64,000 nucleotides of DNA from Tritrichomonas musculus. Lineage: Eukaryota > Parabasalia > Tritrichomonadida > Tritrichomonadidae. The notes under the pieces are model-generated. The model was given only the letters and a program-made list of their open reading frames with translations, did no database searches and was not told where the DNA came from. A program made the position numbers and the translations under genes. The DNA is taken from the NCBI GenBank assembly GCA_039105265.1, contig JAPFFF010000013.1, forward strand, positions 3,658,001 to 3,722,000, written 5' to 3'. Positions within the stretch are counted from its first letter, which is position 1, and each line of letters begins with the position of its first letter. Below, piece after piece: positions 34,401 to 42,749 of the stretch.

Positions 34401-36063
34401 TCAGCATTGCTTTAATAAGCTCTCTCTCATCGAGATTTTTTTCTATCCATTTTGTAATTGATATAATATCATTTTCAGATGATGAAATTAAATTTTCGGG
34501 AATTGTTAAAGAAAAAGCGCATGAACTCAAATAATTGAATAATAAAGACCCAATCGAATCTTTTGAATCAACTTTTTTTCGTTTTCCAATTATTGTACAA
34601 ATATCCGAAGATCCTGAATATTGGTATGTATAAATGTTACTTTTTGAATTATTGTATGAAACTAGAAAATAAATGTTCAATAAAACATCGATTGTGGCTG
34701 CTTCCACATCTTCATTATTAAATCTTGGAAAATTATCTTCTTGAGGATATATATATGGAACATCAGATGAGTTAATTGGAATATTTAACAATCTGCCAGA
34801 TTGTCCTAATAATCCGACAAACCATCCATTTGATATAAAAATTGGAGCAGGATTAATACCCATTAGCAATGATGAAACTATTTGGCTTTTATTATTTAGA
34901 AGTAATTCGTCATTTTCTGAATGATAAGTTTGAATTGAGAAATCAGTATTTATAAGAGTATATGATGCCCCATTACTACAAGCTCTGTATACCTGTGAAA
35001 GTTCAGGTCTCGTTGATGGTTTTATTACTATATCGTCTGAGTATATCATCGAATATATTGGTGCTTGAAATGTTATTCCACGATCTTTAATAAAAAGCCA
35101 TTTAAGGGAACAAAAAAGATAAGTATCGTCGTTAAGAACCCATTTCTCACTTAATTCGAATCGGCACATTAATTTTTCAATCAATCCTTTGTATAATAAG
35201 AAAACATATAATAATCTTTCATTTGTAAGCAAAAAAAGAAAAGAACCGTTGCTACAAATACCGTGCTTTAAAACTTTTCCTTGAATTGTAATTTGGTTGA
35301 GTGGCTTTGTTTCTGGAAATGACATGCAACATCGATATGTTTGAGTTGATAATTTCTTTTTTAATCTGTCAAATTCTGAAACTATCTCTTTCCAATTCAT
35401 GTTTTTACGAGGCACAAATGCATCAGCTAAATCATTTCCTAAAACTGCTGAAATAATTTGATGAAATCTATTCTTATCTGTAAAATCATTGATTGATGAA
35501 GAGCCTGATATTGATTTAAAATTGTATAACAAAGAGCCAATTGTATTTTTATTTTTAACAACCCAGTAACATCTTAGAAAATTTAAAATATCTTGGAAAT
35601 TGACTTCATCAATACTTGGTATATTATCTTCATTTGATCTGTATTTTGGCCTAATGGCTAAATTATTTTTTCCATTGAGAGAAATACGAAATTGAGATCG
35701 AAATTCGCATCTTTGGGTAATTTGAACACGGCTATAATCCATTCGTTCACTTAATAAAAAATTTGATAAATAATCTGGTTTCTCTTTTTCTTCGTATAAA
35801 CTTTGGACTCTGATTGCTTGACGAATCATATCGTGAACAGATTTGCAATATTCTGGAAAATAAATTGCTATGTAAAAAAGATCTGATGGAGCTATATATC
35901 GTTGTGGCTTATCTAATTGCCCAGTAATATGGAAATATATTTCTTCATATTTTTCATGGATATATATCGGAATTGCTTTAATTTCTTCATTAGTATCTTT
36001 GGTATTTTCATTAACTGTTTTTGTCTGTGGCTTTTCTTGTGGTTTAGAAGAAGAAGAACCCAT
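28423..36063 (-). CDS. Giant HECT-domain E3 ubiquitin-protein ligase (2546 aa)
   Basis: HECT ligases take ubiquitin from an E2 onto a catalytic cysteine and pass it to substrates. The C-terminal about 350 residues match the HECT fold: FGCILGSIIRGG, FPLFVWNFLAGKAITIEDVY in the N-lobe, LSGGLIKFLCHG, KFTTASQKPP, and the catalytic segment YPYGHTCSKSIDVPLYP with the active-site Cys at about residue 2514, followed by MREKLNYAI. The N-terminus is MGSSSSKP, a good N-myristoylation signal, predicting membrane attachment. Residues about 270-480 look like a beta-propeller. The middle is a long alpha-helical region, probably armadillo/HEAT-like, with acidic stretches (DESSEDFEENLNN). The frame is uninterrupted over 7.6 kb, so it is an active single-exon gene. 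The stop is close to the 3' spacer, and the start is the first ATG after an AT-rich upstream region. Confidence 0.9.
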   Translation of the reverse strand: MGSSSSKPQEKPQTKTVNENTKDTNEEIKAIPIYIHEKYEEIYFHITGQLDKPQRYIAPSDLFYIAIYFPEYCKSVHDMIRQAIRVQSLYEEKEKPDYLSNFLLSERMDYSRVQITQRCEFRSQFRISLNGKNNLAIRPKYRSNEDNIPSIDEVNFQDILNFLRCYWVVKNKNTIGSLLYNFKSISGSSSINDFTDKNRFHQIISAVLGNDLADAFVPRKNMNWKEIVSEFDRLKKKLSTQTYRCCMSFPETKPLNQITIQGKVLKHGICSNGSFLFLLTNERLLYVFLLYKGLIEKLMCRFELSEKWVLNDDTYLFCSLKWLFIKDRGITFQAPIYSMIYSDDIVIKPSTRPELSQVYRACSNGASYTLINTDFSIQTYHSENDELLLNNKSQIVSSLLMGINPAPIFISNGWFVGLLGQSGRLLNIPINSSDVPYIYPQEDNFPRFNNEDVEAATIDVLLNIYFLVSYNNSKSNIYTYQYSGSSDICTIIGKRKKVDSKDSIGSLLFNYLSSCAFSLTIPENLISSSENDIISITKWIEKNLDERELIKAMLIFLDINLKKNEFRNVAQSFLPTLLKLINDKKYKRISSVLLINNIDLFYDSLDINLLQLIKFILQHNSDSYQIYNGCIISRLFHSSILSKIDINEELLKSFLGDEWYPKSRNDKNNEWNVDLLLQIQQNMIDDALIILKEDPLNLDESKLIDSLCSFAQILINRFHLLIEHIIIDEPDITKRKIDYNSILFTLISNFVMITAPIAHCNQLALIMTSDDSQKIVQLLNDEFTHDEQLQRFIEYFDMIYTLFLSSLIRGGLTYSCEIEYSWLIHDNFKNGNRSLIPPNLHQIIDFLSSINDEFFQAFINNNNEDINNIYAKSKVYKPLKKDHEIIDRIILAAVLHQINAFDFLYDVKNHDKLKPEMNSIMKWVKKMRTDYIKACQNIENSDGINEKDRLLTNLGILIILDPSLGDYQEKNISERTQYLRLLEQFVKNNDPYKFQKILQAVPKRIDNVLCGFDRINSLFQVINNQALTRIIIDGISRVDSFERLGYLLSNAELDEHALTTLTIFCMTCIDMISNFKQLSILEILYTVLSNCKNFRAKSITVMNQLSEFVSLDHFVVDSFFMTVAGLAGSSCTLPELFYKLPEISQACIMVLIFANKNYLNSFSVSEILGFINKNNNQRIILEDVWIKMVFTMVSQCQVDEIEAVFGLLKRLFDIVSYTINKNSTVFASLPEIIYGFRHILNTGNEVSQLFQNLLSTITIDSDISDIFLLFLIIGGNIADYSTFYALRNWKGKYLKYTINDKDYCLQIPISPFSERYLFNINEINEPIQEEELNLDMSISFEAVISFANICMKDQSSILCRFYLQTLNRYISFMNCNIPKEILATFAHEAVPYINFHVISSQQTKLYMNLNNSFDSKMMLLPEEMTGFGKIQQSKYIHLFAFNIMKYPSFSLKAIVIEKAYIIIHNTNLIVIELPSGIINDTDEKIDLSDNMLDIAVLSEESTILINDKSFLTEESVSIEFVVDSIDNLAFEMDEPINFISQKAFNIFQKQENNVKYINDTFYQNDESSEDFEENLNNVKPLNFQYAITMEIEREGNNIFYNPTLEEIKFNEKLPFSGSPSTLNLICKSNEIDINNQLKSVVLAQAAINDPDSLDWPTCLSLIKSAVITVGGFNREKLFKGSFPYSLNKGFFHNISLNFLQSSNVQTLYNSLKGLLGSESFMDNLGKQLLLMARDRIYHCLIHKKDMIYIPKEKVSSFSKKENDFLIDFPDGSKGKIEIDESGNWMVNTPMVLLLLLWIYIENCSTPEQRICAKLVLVDCWLIKSPMIMQYMPEFLTYIENNLMFTPIDFNVEYIQHLSLLAAQNQKNEQIISFYEFEKSCHKLKSIKPLDIHEYPIFQIEQIKKNITPAKMIQILQLMKRYKSLEQFPVWSFVPLWKEMKKMSIKTSSKQELTNLQPNYLVVENKTEGSFLVSFTIIDGKNCSIKVCNDESLLHGKEITGETSGNTTMIFYFLNPKERKYISWKCAKAKNIYISQYQIISNDEINEENLKNDIQEFAINWTDEDTEILLSECIDSHIHCENFLWNVIDALNMTELIKKYGLSVVLCKIACVFLINSVNKLFSSLDENHMNQKDDELRSLGRKNSKFLSYSKRLNDFNIIKSSQQSYIATTISIAIISLIGNLVLNADSAIKYLTGESNNIKDSMIYQVSKPISINYNIRFKNLIWGIVFKGRESIDVSGLTNETITMATQSFLSLKTGICIISPNFINNSEVDDLSKVQVIPYPSKNDNDSINMLYVFGCILGSIIRGGINQDIPFPLFVWNFLAGKAITIEDVYENDLILKDEIEEMKKGNIKDHKWVYRDWDSSIKQISQCSNSSIVPQNLVDIYEKIVIDCRIKSIEKYLNVIRKGFWDNQNIKESNFLSGGLIKFLCHGKQSLDLQGIIKHIVFEGGNEQLINNFKTILGEYDDSMMKKFLKFTTASQKPPNFAIMPDYHITVLFKTDGILTEYPYGHTCSKSIDVPLYPTIDIMREKLNYAIEHCVEMDIA

Positions 36064-36669
36064 TTATATGGCAGATGTATATTATTTTTTATTGCAAATA
36101 AAAAAAAATTACATTTTTTTTGCACTAAATATCTTCTTTTTGTGTTAAAAATAAGACATCTGATTGTATATCAACTCTTTCTAGATTATATTTTTTATCA
36201 CCATTTTGTAATCAGAGGAATATAATAACTGATACATTTGTTGATTATATCCGAAATTTGCTATTGTTTTTCTTTAATAAACAAAATTTCTTTAAAAACT
36301 TAGATTTCTGGAAGGTGAACTTTTTTAAAAACTATTTTATCGTTAAATAAACTCAAAAGTAATTTTTATTTACAAATATAAATATATCATTTGGCATATT
36401 TATAAAAAACTTATTAATTGGCAAATTTATTTTAAAATATACAACAAAAGTAAATAGCAATTTAAATCTGAAAAAGATATAAAAATCAATTGTATAAAAT
36501 TATAAATATTCTTTAATTATTGAGATGAATATGATCATCATAAACTTTTTGAGAAAAAATACTTGAACAGAATTCAAGAATATGCAAAGAAAAATTGATT
36601 TTCAATATTTTGATTTAAAATATAATTAAAATTTTTGAGATTTAATTTGATTTAAATAATTGATTAACA
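36064..36669. other. Intergenic AT-rich spacer
   Basis: Probably holds the promoter of the HECT gene (minus strand) and the decayed 3' side of the DUF3447 fragment. A piece at about 36600-36660 matches intron sequence of the 42.7-48.0 kb ankyrin gene (around 43395-43455), indicating that the fragment once had the same exon-intron layout. Confidence 0.55.
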
Positions 36670-37573
36670 TTATAAATAATCTTTTTTGTTTACATCTATA
36701 ATGTTGTCTTTCAGGAGATTATCAACAGCTCTACAATAATCGTATTTGCAAAAGTTGCAAAATGAAGATTTACCAATGAACTCTTTCTTCAAAAATGCGA
36801 AATTATAATATTTGAGACTTTGGCTTAATGTATCCTGTGAATTTTCTTCATCATTTTGTAAAAAGTTGTTTATGAAGTAATTTGCAATGTTGTTGTTGTG
36901 GCGGCATTTGATTGATTCATAAAAGACTTGTTTGTATGATTTATCCTTTAATTCAGCATGATTGTCTTCGAGAAAGTGAATCATTTCTGCATTATGACCA
37001 TGAATAGCCAAAGGCCACAACGATGACGTTAATTTGACAACTTTAAATCGCAAATAATTAAATATTCGAACTGAGCCGAAAAATTCAGCATATTTAATCA
37101 ATGAAAAATCCATTATCATTTTGTTTTTTTTTGCTTCATAAATTGATAGTTGAATTTCAGCGTTAGGTGGAACATTATTTAGAGTAACGTACGCAACAAA
37201 TTCGGTAATCATGTCCTTTCGAATCAATTCACAGATTTGGCTGTCGTTTTCGCCTTCCTTTCGCTTCTCATTAAAATTTTCCGGCAATTCTTTATTCAGC
37301 TCTTTAACCCAATCCATTATTCTTTGGAAACCATTGTTCATTGATGAATGGTTGAATTTCTGGCTGAAAATATTGTGGATATTTGGATTCTATGAATTTC
37401 TCTGTCGTTGTAATTCTTATAACTATATATTGATCAATAACAATTATTTGTTGTTCAATGAGAAATAAAAGAATCCTTTTGTTGCTCTTAAAAATATTAA
37501 ATATTTCGGAATATGAAAAATATCTTTTGAATGTGTGTGGAAACTCAAAATTATTTATAATCAAACAAGTCAT
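36670..37573 (-). pseudogene. DUF3447 gene fragment with a frameshift
   Basis: Minus strand, two overlapping frames (37573-37304 and 37341-36670) that join by one shift near 37310-37335. They encode FKSNKRILLFLIEQQ, then EGENDSQICELIRKDMITEF, LIKYAEFFGSVRIFNYL, LWPLAIHGHNAEMIHFLE and ESIKCRHNNNIANYFINNF, the standard DUF3447 order. The first 90 or so residues of the family are missing, and no ankyrin exon follows downstream. It ends with IDVNKKDY at the position where other members enter an intron. It is either a truncated relic or a 5'-truncated duplicate. Confidence 0.75.
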
Positions 37574-38196
37574 AGCTCATTGTATACTTAAAAAAAATGA
37601 ATAAAATTAAAGTATCTTTATTATTATGACATATTTCATGCAAAAATCATTATAAAATCAAAAAATAAAGAATAATTTTTTTTAATTAATATTGGTCTAA
37701 TTTCAATCAAATTTAGAAACTTTTAATTTTTCTAGGTTTTTATAAATTTTATATTATTTTTAATAATCAAACTATTGTTTGTATATTATAATTATTTTAA
37801 AATTACTGCTATATAATTAAATAAATATTTTCATAAAATTAAAATAATAATATCTCGAAGATTTTCTTAAATTGTTTTTTTGATATATATATAAAAATAA
37901 AACTTTAACCTAAATTCTTTTAAAAAATACATATTATTTTAAAATTGTTCTTACCAATCTTTAGTTATCTTTTTTTTGGTCATTTTATGGTCAATATTGT
38001 TTAGAACAGATTTGAAAACTTTACAATCATGTTTATGACAATTTGGCCTTTATTAGTTAATATGTTTTTGACATTTTTATAACAAATTGACCTTAAATGA
38101 TGAATGATTTTTTGACATTTTTATGACAATTTGGCCTTTAAATTCATCTTATTTGAATAATAAAATATTTTTAATTTATCAAAATTTCTTCATTTA
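37574..38196. other. Intergenic spacer with short direct repeats
   Basis: AT-rich. Between about 37980 and 38150 the words GACAATTTGGCCTTTA and TTTTTGACATTTTTATRACAA recur two to three times about 60 bp apart, just upstream of the P-element-like gene. They could be transposase-binding repeats or promoter elements. Confidence 0.45.
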
Positions 38197-41100
38197 ATGA
38201 GCTTTAACTTTTCTCCTTCTGAAATTTCATATTTTAATGGCATTGGAAAAGATTTTATTGGTCCAGATGATCCAAGATTACATAATATTCAAAAATTTTT
38301 AGCATCAAATATTAATCAATCAGATCGTAATCAAACAAAATTGATGAAAAAAGCTAGACTTATCGAATATCCAAATAATCTACTTAATTCATCCCAATGC
38401 AATAAAAAGGTTGAAACTCCTCCCAGAGTAAATGGAAGATCTTGCAAATTTTCCCTTTCAATTGGAGTTCCAAACAATTTTTCTTCAATTTCGTCAAATT
38501 TAAAAAAACCTCAAGAATTTGTTAATTATAATCAAATTCCAACAGCATGTTCACAAAATCAAAATATAAACAATTCATCATTTCCTGTTCAGTTTCCGTG
38601 TGATAATTCTCAAATTCTATCAAATTTAGAAAAACCTCAAGAATTTGATAATTATAATCAAATTCCAACAGCATGTTCACAAAATCAAAATATAAACAAT
38701 TCATCATTTCCTGTTCAGTTTCCGTGTGATAATTCTCAAATTCTATCAAATTTAGAAAAACCTCAAGAATTTGATAATTATAATCAAATTCCAACAGCAT
38801 GTTCACAAAATCAAAATATAAACAATTCATCATTTCCTGTTCAGTTTCCGTGTGATAATTCTCAAATTCTATCATATTCTGATCGGACTTATTCTGATTT
38901 GCTAATATGCGCAATCGAAATTGAGCAGGTTTTTAAAGATCTTCCTAATTATATTGATCTGTTTGAGCTTCAAACATTTGTCAATAACTGGTTTCAACTG
39001 AATAAATATGCTTATGCTGATGTTGAAAATGCTGTTATAAGAATACTTTTTTCTAACGTTTTTCATGCAATAGAAACCATAAATAATCTCAAAAACACGG
39101 TCGATGATTTATTATCAAATGAAAAAAAAATCAAAGAAAATCATAAAATGGAAATAATGCGGAATAAAAAAGAAATTAAAAAAAAGACCAAAATTAATAT
39201 AAATTCCAATTCTTTAATTAGAATGTTGAGATCTCAAATTGAAGAGATCAAAAATGAGAGAGATCAAAAAAAGAAACTCTTACATGATATTTTTGAGAAA
39301 TGTCCTGATATTCAAGAAATTCTGAATGAACTGGAATATAAAGAAGCATATGGACCACCCATTTTATCTAATGTTATAATTGATGAGATGATAAAAAATC
39401 TCAAATTCAAGCCAAATGGAAGACGATATTCTTTAACTTTAAAAAAAATATGTTTCATCATTTCAACTTACTCTTCTGCAGCTTATGAAAAAATACGTGA
39501 TTTCATTCCTTTACCAAGTTCAAAAACTTTGAACAGTGAGTTTAAAGTTCAGTTGAATGAAACCAAATCGAATTTATTAAATATTGATCAATTGCATTTG
39601 TTACTGAAAAAATTACATATGTACTATACTGCTAATGACGACGAAATCATTCCATGCACTCTTGCAGTTGATGCGGCTACTATGAATCCACAAGAAACGG
39701 GAAAGAGCGGATTCTTTGGTTTTCATTTACAACCTTTTAATGTCGATTATGATTCAAAAATTATCCATATTGCTATTAATTCCAATTCCCGTTTTAATGA
39801 TGAAATCTTAGAAATAATGAATAAAATAACTAGAATAGCTAAAGAATCAAATTTTGATATTATTATTCACTCAACTGATGCCGATACAAAAACAAATGTG
39901 ATACATAATAATTTGCAAAAGTTTTTGAATAATATGAAACTTAACCAAAATGAAAATGCAGGATTCGAACAAGATGAGAATACAGTATTCGAACAAGATG
40001 AGAATACAGTATTCGAACAAGATGAGAATACAGTATTCGAACAAGATGAGAATACAGTATTCGAACAAGATGAGAATACAGTATTCGAACAAGATGAGAA
40101 TACAGTATTCGAACAAGATGAGAATACAGTATTCGAACAAGATGAGAATACAGTATTCGAACAAGATGAGAATACAGGATTCGAACAAGATGAAGGCAAA
40201 GAATCAGATGATGAGGATGATGAATTTGAGATATTAGTAGACAAATTAAAAGATTACGATTTGTCATTGCCCACGTCAGACCTCATGCATTTGCTCAAAG
40301 CTTTAAAAAGACGATACTTATCAAATGATATAAAAATGACATATCTTAGTAAAGCTATAAATAAAGATACCGAAAGAATAATTTTAGAACTTTCGCCTTA
40401 CAATAACGCTAAGATTGAACTTGACACATCAATTGCAAGAATGAGAGATAGTTTAGCTCTAATGCTTATTAACACAAAAAACACTGTGATTGCAGGCGAG
40501 AATGAGCATCATGGATTTTTTGTATTTGAGTTTGTTTTGGTTCTTATGTTAGAAATAATTCAATCAAAAACATTGTCTATTGATGCAAGACGAAAATTAT
40601 GTAAGGTAGCATATTATTCTATGAAAGAAATTAATGATAATAGCATATCAAGACAAAGATCAAGGAAAGGGAAGAAAAACAAGAAAAAAAGTGTATGCTT
40701 TGTAAATTCAAACACATACAAGAGAATTATTAATAATTTACTATGCTATGGTTTTGTTTTCAAATATTTCAATGGAAACATATCAACAGCACGACTAGGA
40801 TCGCATCCATTAGAACTAGTTTTTGGTTTAATAAGACAATGTTCTCGAGGCAATGATACGAGTGAAACTGCTGAAAGAGTTATTGCTAAATCATTACTTC
40901 GAGATGAATTCATGGAAGATTTGGGAAAGAAAAAAACACACGTCCGGGGAAGATGTAAAATTGCCGGCAGCACGCCATCTGATGGATGGGATAAAGATAT
41001 ACCTATCGAAATAGATCTTAAACAAATTCCGCATGAATTAATTGGAATTGCAAACCATGAATATGATTCTGATGATTTTAAGAGTTCAAATGCTTGGGCT

Positions 41101-41208
41101 TTAGCAACATTTCTAGATGAAAATTCACCAACAACCGTTCCAAATTTATCAGGAGATAATACTGGAAGAGCTATAATTAATCGTCTTATTAATCTTGAAA
41201 CTCATTAA
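38197..41208 (+). CDS. P-element/THAP9-like transposase-family protein (1003 aa)
   Basis: Layout: residues about 100-225 are three tandem 42-residue Asn/Gln/Pro-rich repeats; 300-400 is a lysine-rich coiled coil (KEIKKKTKININSN, RSQIEEIKNERDQKKKLL); then a helical segment with FKPNGRRYSLTLKKICFIIS; then the RNase H-like core CTLAVDAAT (Asp about 492), HSTDADTKTN (Asp about 561), an acidic array of ten 8-residue repeats (VFEQDENT), DLMHLLKALKRRYL, and LGSHPLELVFGLIRQCSRGND (Glu about 873). The order D, D, L-K-xR segment, then HPLExxFGxIR matches P-element/THAP9 transposases. No THAP zinc finger and no TIRs were found, so it may be an immobile or domesticated copy. A related relic lies at 58.1-59.5 kb. 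The single open frame suggests selection or youth. Confidence 0.65.
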   Translation: MSFNFSPSEISYFNGIGKDFIGPDDPRLHNIQKFLASNINQSDRNQTKLMKKARLIEYPNNLLNSSQCNKKVETPPRVNGRSCKFSLSIGVPNNFSSISSNLKKPQEFVNYNQIPTACSQNQNINNSSFPVQFPCDNSQILSNLEKPQEFDNYNQIPTACSQNQNINNSSFPVQFPCDNSQILSNLEKPQEFDNYNQIPTACSQNQNINNSSFPVQFPCDNSQILSYSDRTYSDLLICAIEIEQVFKDLPNYIDLFELQTFVNNWFQLNKYAYADVENAVIRILFSNVFHAIETINNLKNTVDDLLSNEKKIKENHKMEIMRNKKEIKKKTKININSNSLIRMLRSQIEEIKNERDQKKKLLHDIFEKCPDIQEILNELEYKEAYGPPILSNVIIDEMIKNLKFKPNGRRYSLTLKKICFIISTYSSAAYEKIRDFIPLPSSKTLNSEFKVQLNETKSNLLNIDQLHLLLKKLHMYYTANDDEIIPCTLAVDAATMNPQETGKSGFFGFHLQPFNVDYDSKIIHIAINSNSRFNDEILEIMNKITRIAKESNFDIIIHSTDADTKTNVIHNNLQKFLNNMKLNQNENAGFEQDENTVFEQDENTVFEQDENTVFEQDENTVFEQDENTVFEQDENTVFEQDENTVFEQDENTVFEQDENTGFEQDEGKESDDEDDEFEILVDKLKDYDLSLPTSDLMHLLKALKRRYLSNDIKMTYLSKAINKDTERIILELSPYNNAKIELDTSIARMRDSLALMLINTKNTVIAGENEHHGFFVFEFVLVLMLEIIQSKTLSIDARRKLCKVAYYSMKEINDNSISRQRSRKGKKNKKKSVCFVNSNTYKRIINNLLCYGFVFKYFNGNISTARLGSHPLELVFGLIRQCSRGNDTSETAERVIAKSLLRDEFMEDLGKKKTHVRGRCKIAGSTPSDGWDKDIPIEIDLKQIPHELIGIANHEYDSDDFKSSNAWALATFLDENSPTTVPNLSGDNTGRAIINRLINLETH
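38496..38873 (+). repeat. Three near-identical 126-bp tandem repeats inside the P-like gene
   Basis: Each 126-bp unit encodes 42 residues starting SNLEKPQEFDNYNQIP. The copies differ by only a few bases, so the expansion is recent. The length is a multiple of three and keeps the frame. Confidence 0.95.
39958..40190 (+). repeat. 24-bp tandem repeat (10 units) inside the P-like gene
   Basis: Ten nearly perfect copies of a 24-bp unit encode the acidic octapeptide VFEQDENT. The array interrupts the RNase H-like core between the second Asp and the next helix, at a position where P-element transposases carry an insertion domain. Confidence 0.95.
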
Positions 41209-42749
41209 TAATTAAACAATTGACTATTTTTTTCAGATATATTTATAATTTATTCTGAGAATATATATTTATTTGAATATTTATATATCGGGTTTCTGGC
41301 AGATTTTTAACATTTTGTTGCTAATCATTCTATTTATATTTATTACTTTTTTTAAATTTTACAATGAGTTAAAAATTTTGAAATATCATTTATCTTCAAT
41401 GGTAAAAATCTGTCAGAAAAATATTATTGTTGATATAAATCAAGCCTTCTTCTATTTGATTTTTTTTTACAAGCATTGTTAAATATTCTCTTGGCAATTA
41501 CTAAAAAATATGTTAAATATTCTCTTTACCATGAAATATTGCTTCTTTTGTATTGAGTCTGGAAACTTATCTGACACCCTATATAAGGCTTATAGATTAT
41601 TAATGAGAAAATTTGCATTGCTTAGTTAAATAATACATTCAATTTAAAATTTTATTTATAATATTATTTATAATAAAGAATAATGTATATTATTTTTTAA
41701 TTAATTTTTTTTTGCTTTGTTTTGATTTGCCATATCACAAAAATGGAGATATTTTAAAAATAATATTTTATTTAAATATTATTTCAATTTTTTCTATAGT
41801 TAAATTTCTCATACTTTTAAACCATTTTTTGATTTTGATTTTTCTTCATATCTACAAGACAGAATAAAATATTATTTTATAGAACTATTTTACAATATCT
41901 GTTAAGTATTATATTAGAATATCATTCTAATTATTCAAGACAATCTTGAGTTTCCACACACATCTTTTGATATCATCTTTGAGAAAGTGCAAAATTCTTT
42001 CGATTTTGATGAAAAAACGGGGATACGATGGAAGTTATTCACAATTTTGGAAATTAAGTGTAATAATGACAAAAAATTTTTTTATCATGATAAAATTCTT
42101 TTCCAATTTGGCTGACCGTTTCTATGAGTTTTATCAAATTTTTCTTCCCAAAAAAAATTTGACAATTGAAATATTGAAATATTGAATATATTTGAACATT
42201 ATTTTTATAAAATGAAGGCAGTGATTACAGGAGATAAATACATATTTAATAATAATATTTTTAATACAGAATTAATCAATGATAAAGGAAAGATTTTGGT
42301 CTTATATGTTTGCCAAAACCATAAAGAAACATTAACTAGTAATGTTGCGAAAGACATGTAAAAAGTTAATATTTCCTTTATTCATAATATATTTTTTCTA
42401 TATTATTTATATATATATGCTAGCATATACAATGATGCATATTTATCTATAGCATTGATTTTTTATATAATTTCCTATTTCATGAGGGCTCAGGAAATAG
42501 TAGTTTTTTAGACAGCCAATCATTCATGCTGATTGAATCATATGAAAAATAATCTTTTTATGATATCAGGATATATATATAAATAATAAATAAATAAATA
42601 AATAAAAAGATATAGAATAATTTTTTTAGTCGAATGAATAAAAGAAAATTAATGATCAAGTAAATGTACAATGGTTTTGTCTTTGGCATATTTAACAGGT
42701 GTTTTTCATAAATTAATTTTGAAAACCAAAAGAAAACCGAGTTGAAACT
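41209..42749. other. Intergenic region with weak coding relics
   Basis: Mostly AT-rich. Around 41940-42360 the plus strand has coding-like composition, with a 79-codon frame (41946-42185) and a 49-codon frame (42212-42361, MKAVITGDKYIFNNN...VCQNHKETLTS) that look like pieces of one decayed gene of unknown family. No function can be given. Confidence 0.35.

Noticed and set aside
36670-37573. Two separate small genes
   Set aside because: The two frames are consecutive parts of one DUF3447 domain separated by a single shift.
38522-38914. Antisense 130-codon frame
   Set aside because: Shadow of the 126-bp repeats in the P-like gene.
39867-40267. Several antisense and out-of-phase frames over the 24-bp repeats
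   Set aside because: Open only because a 24-bp repeat without stops stays open in several phases.
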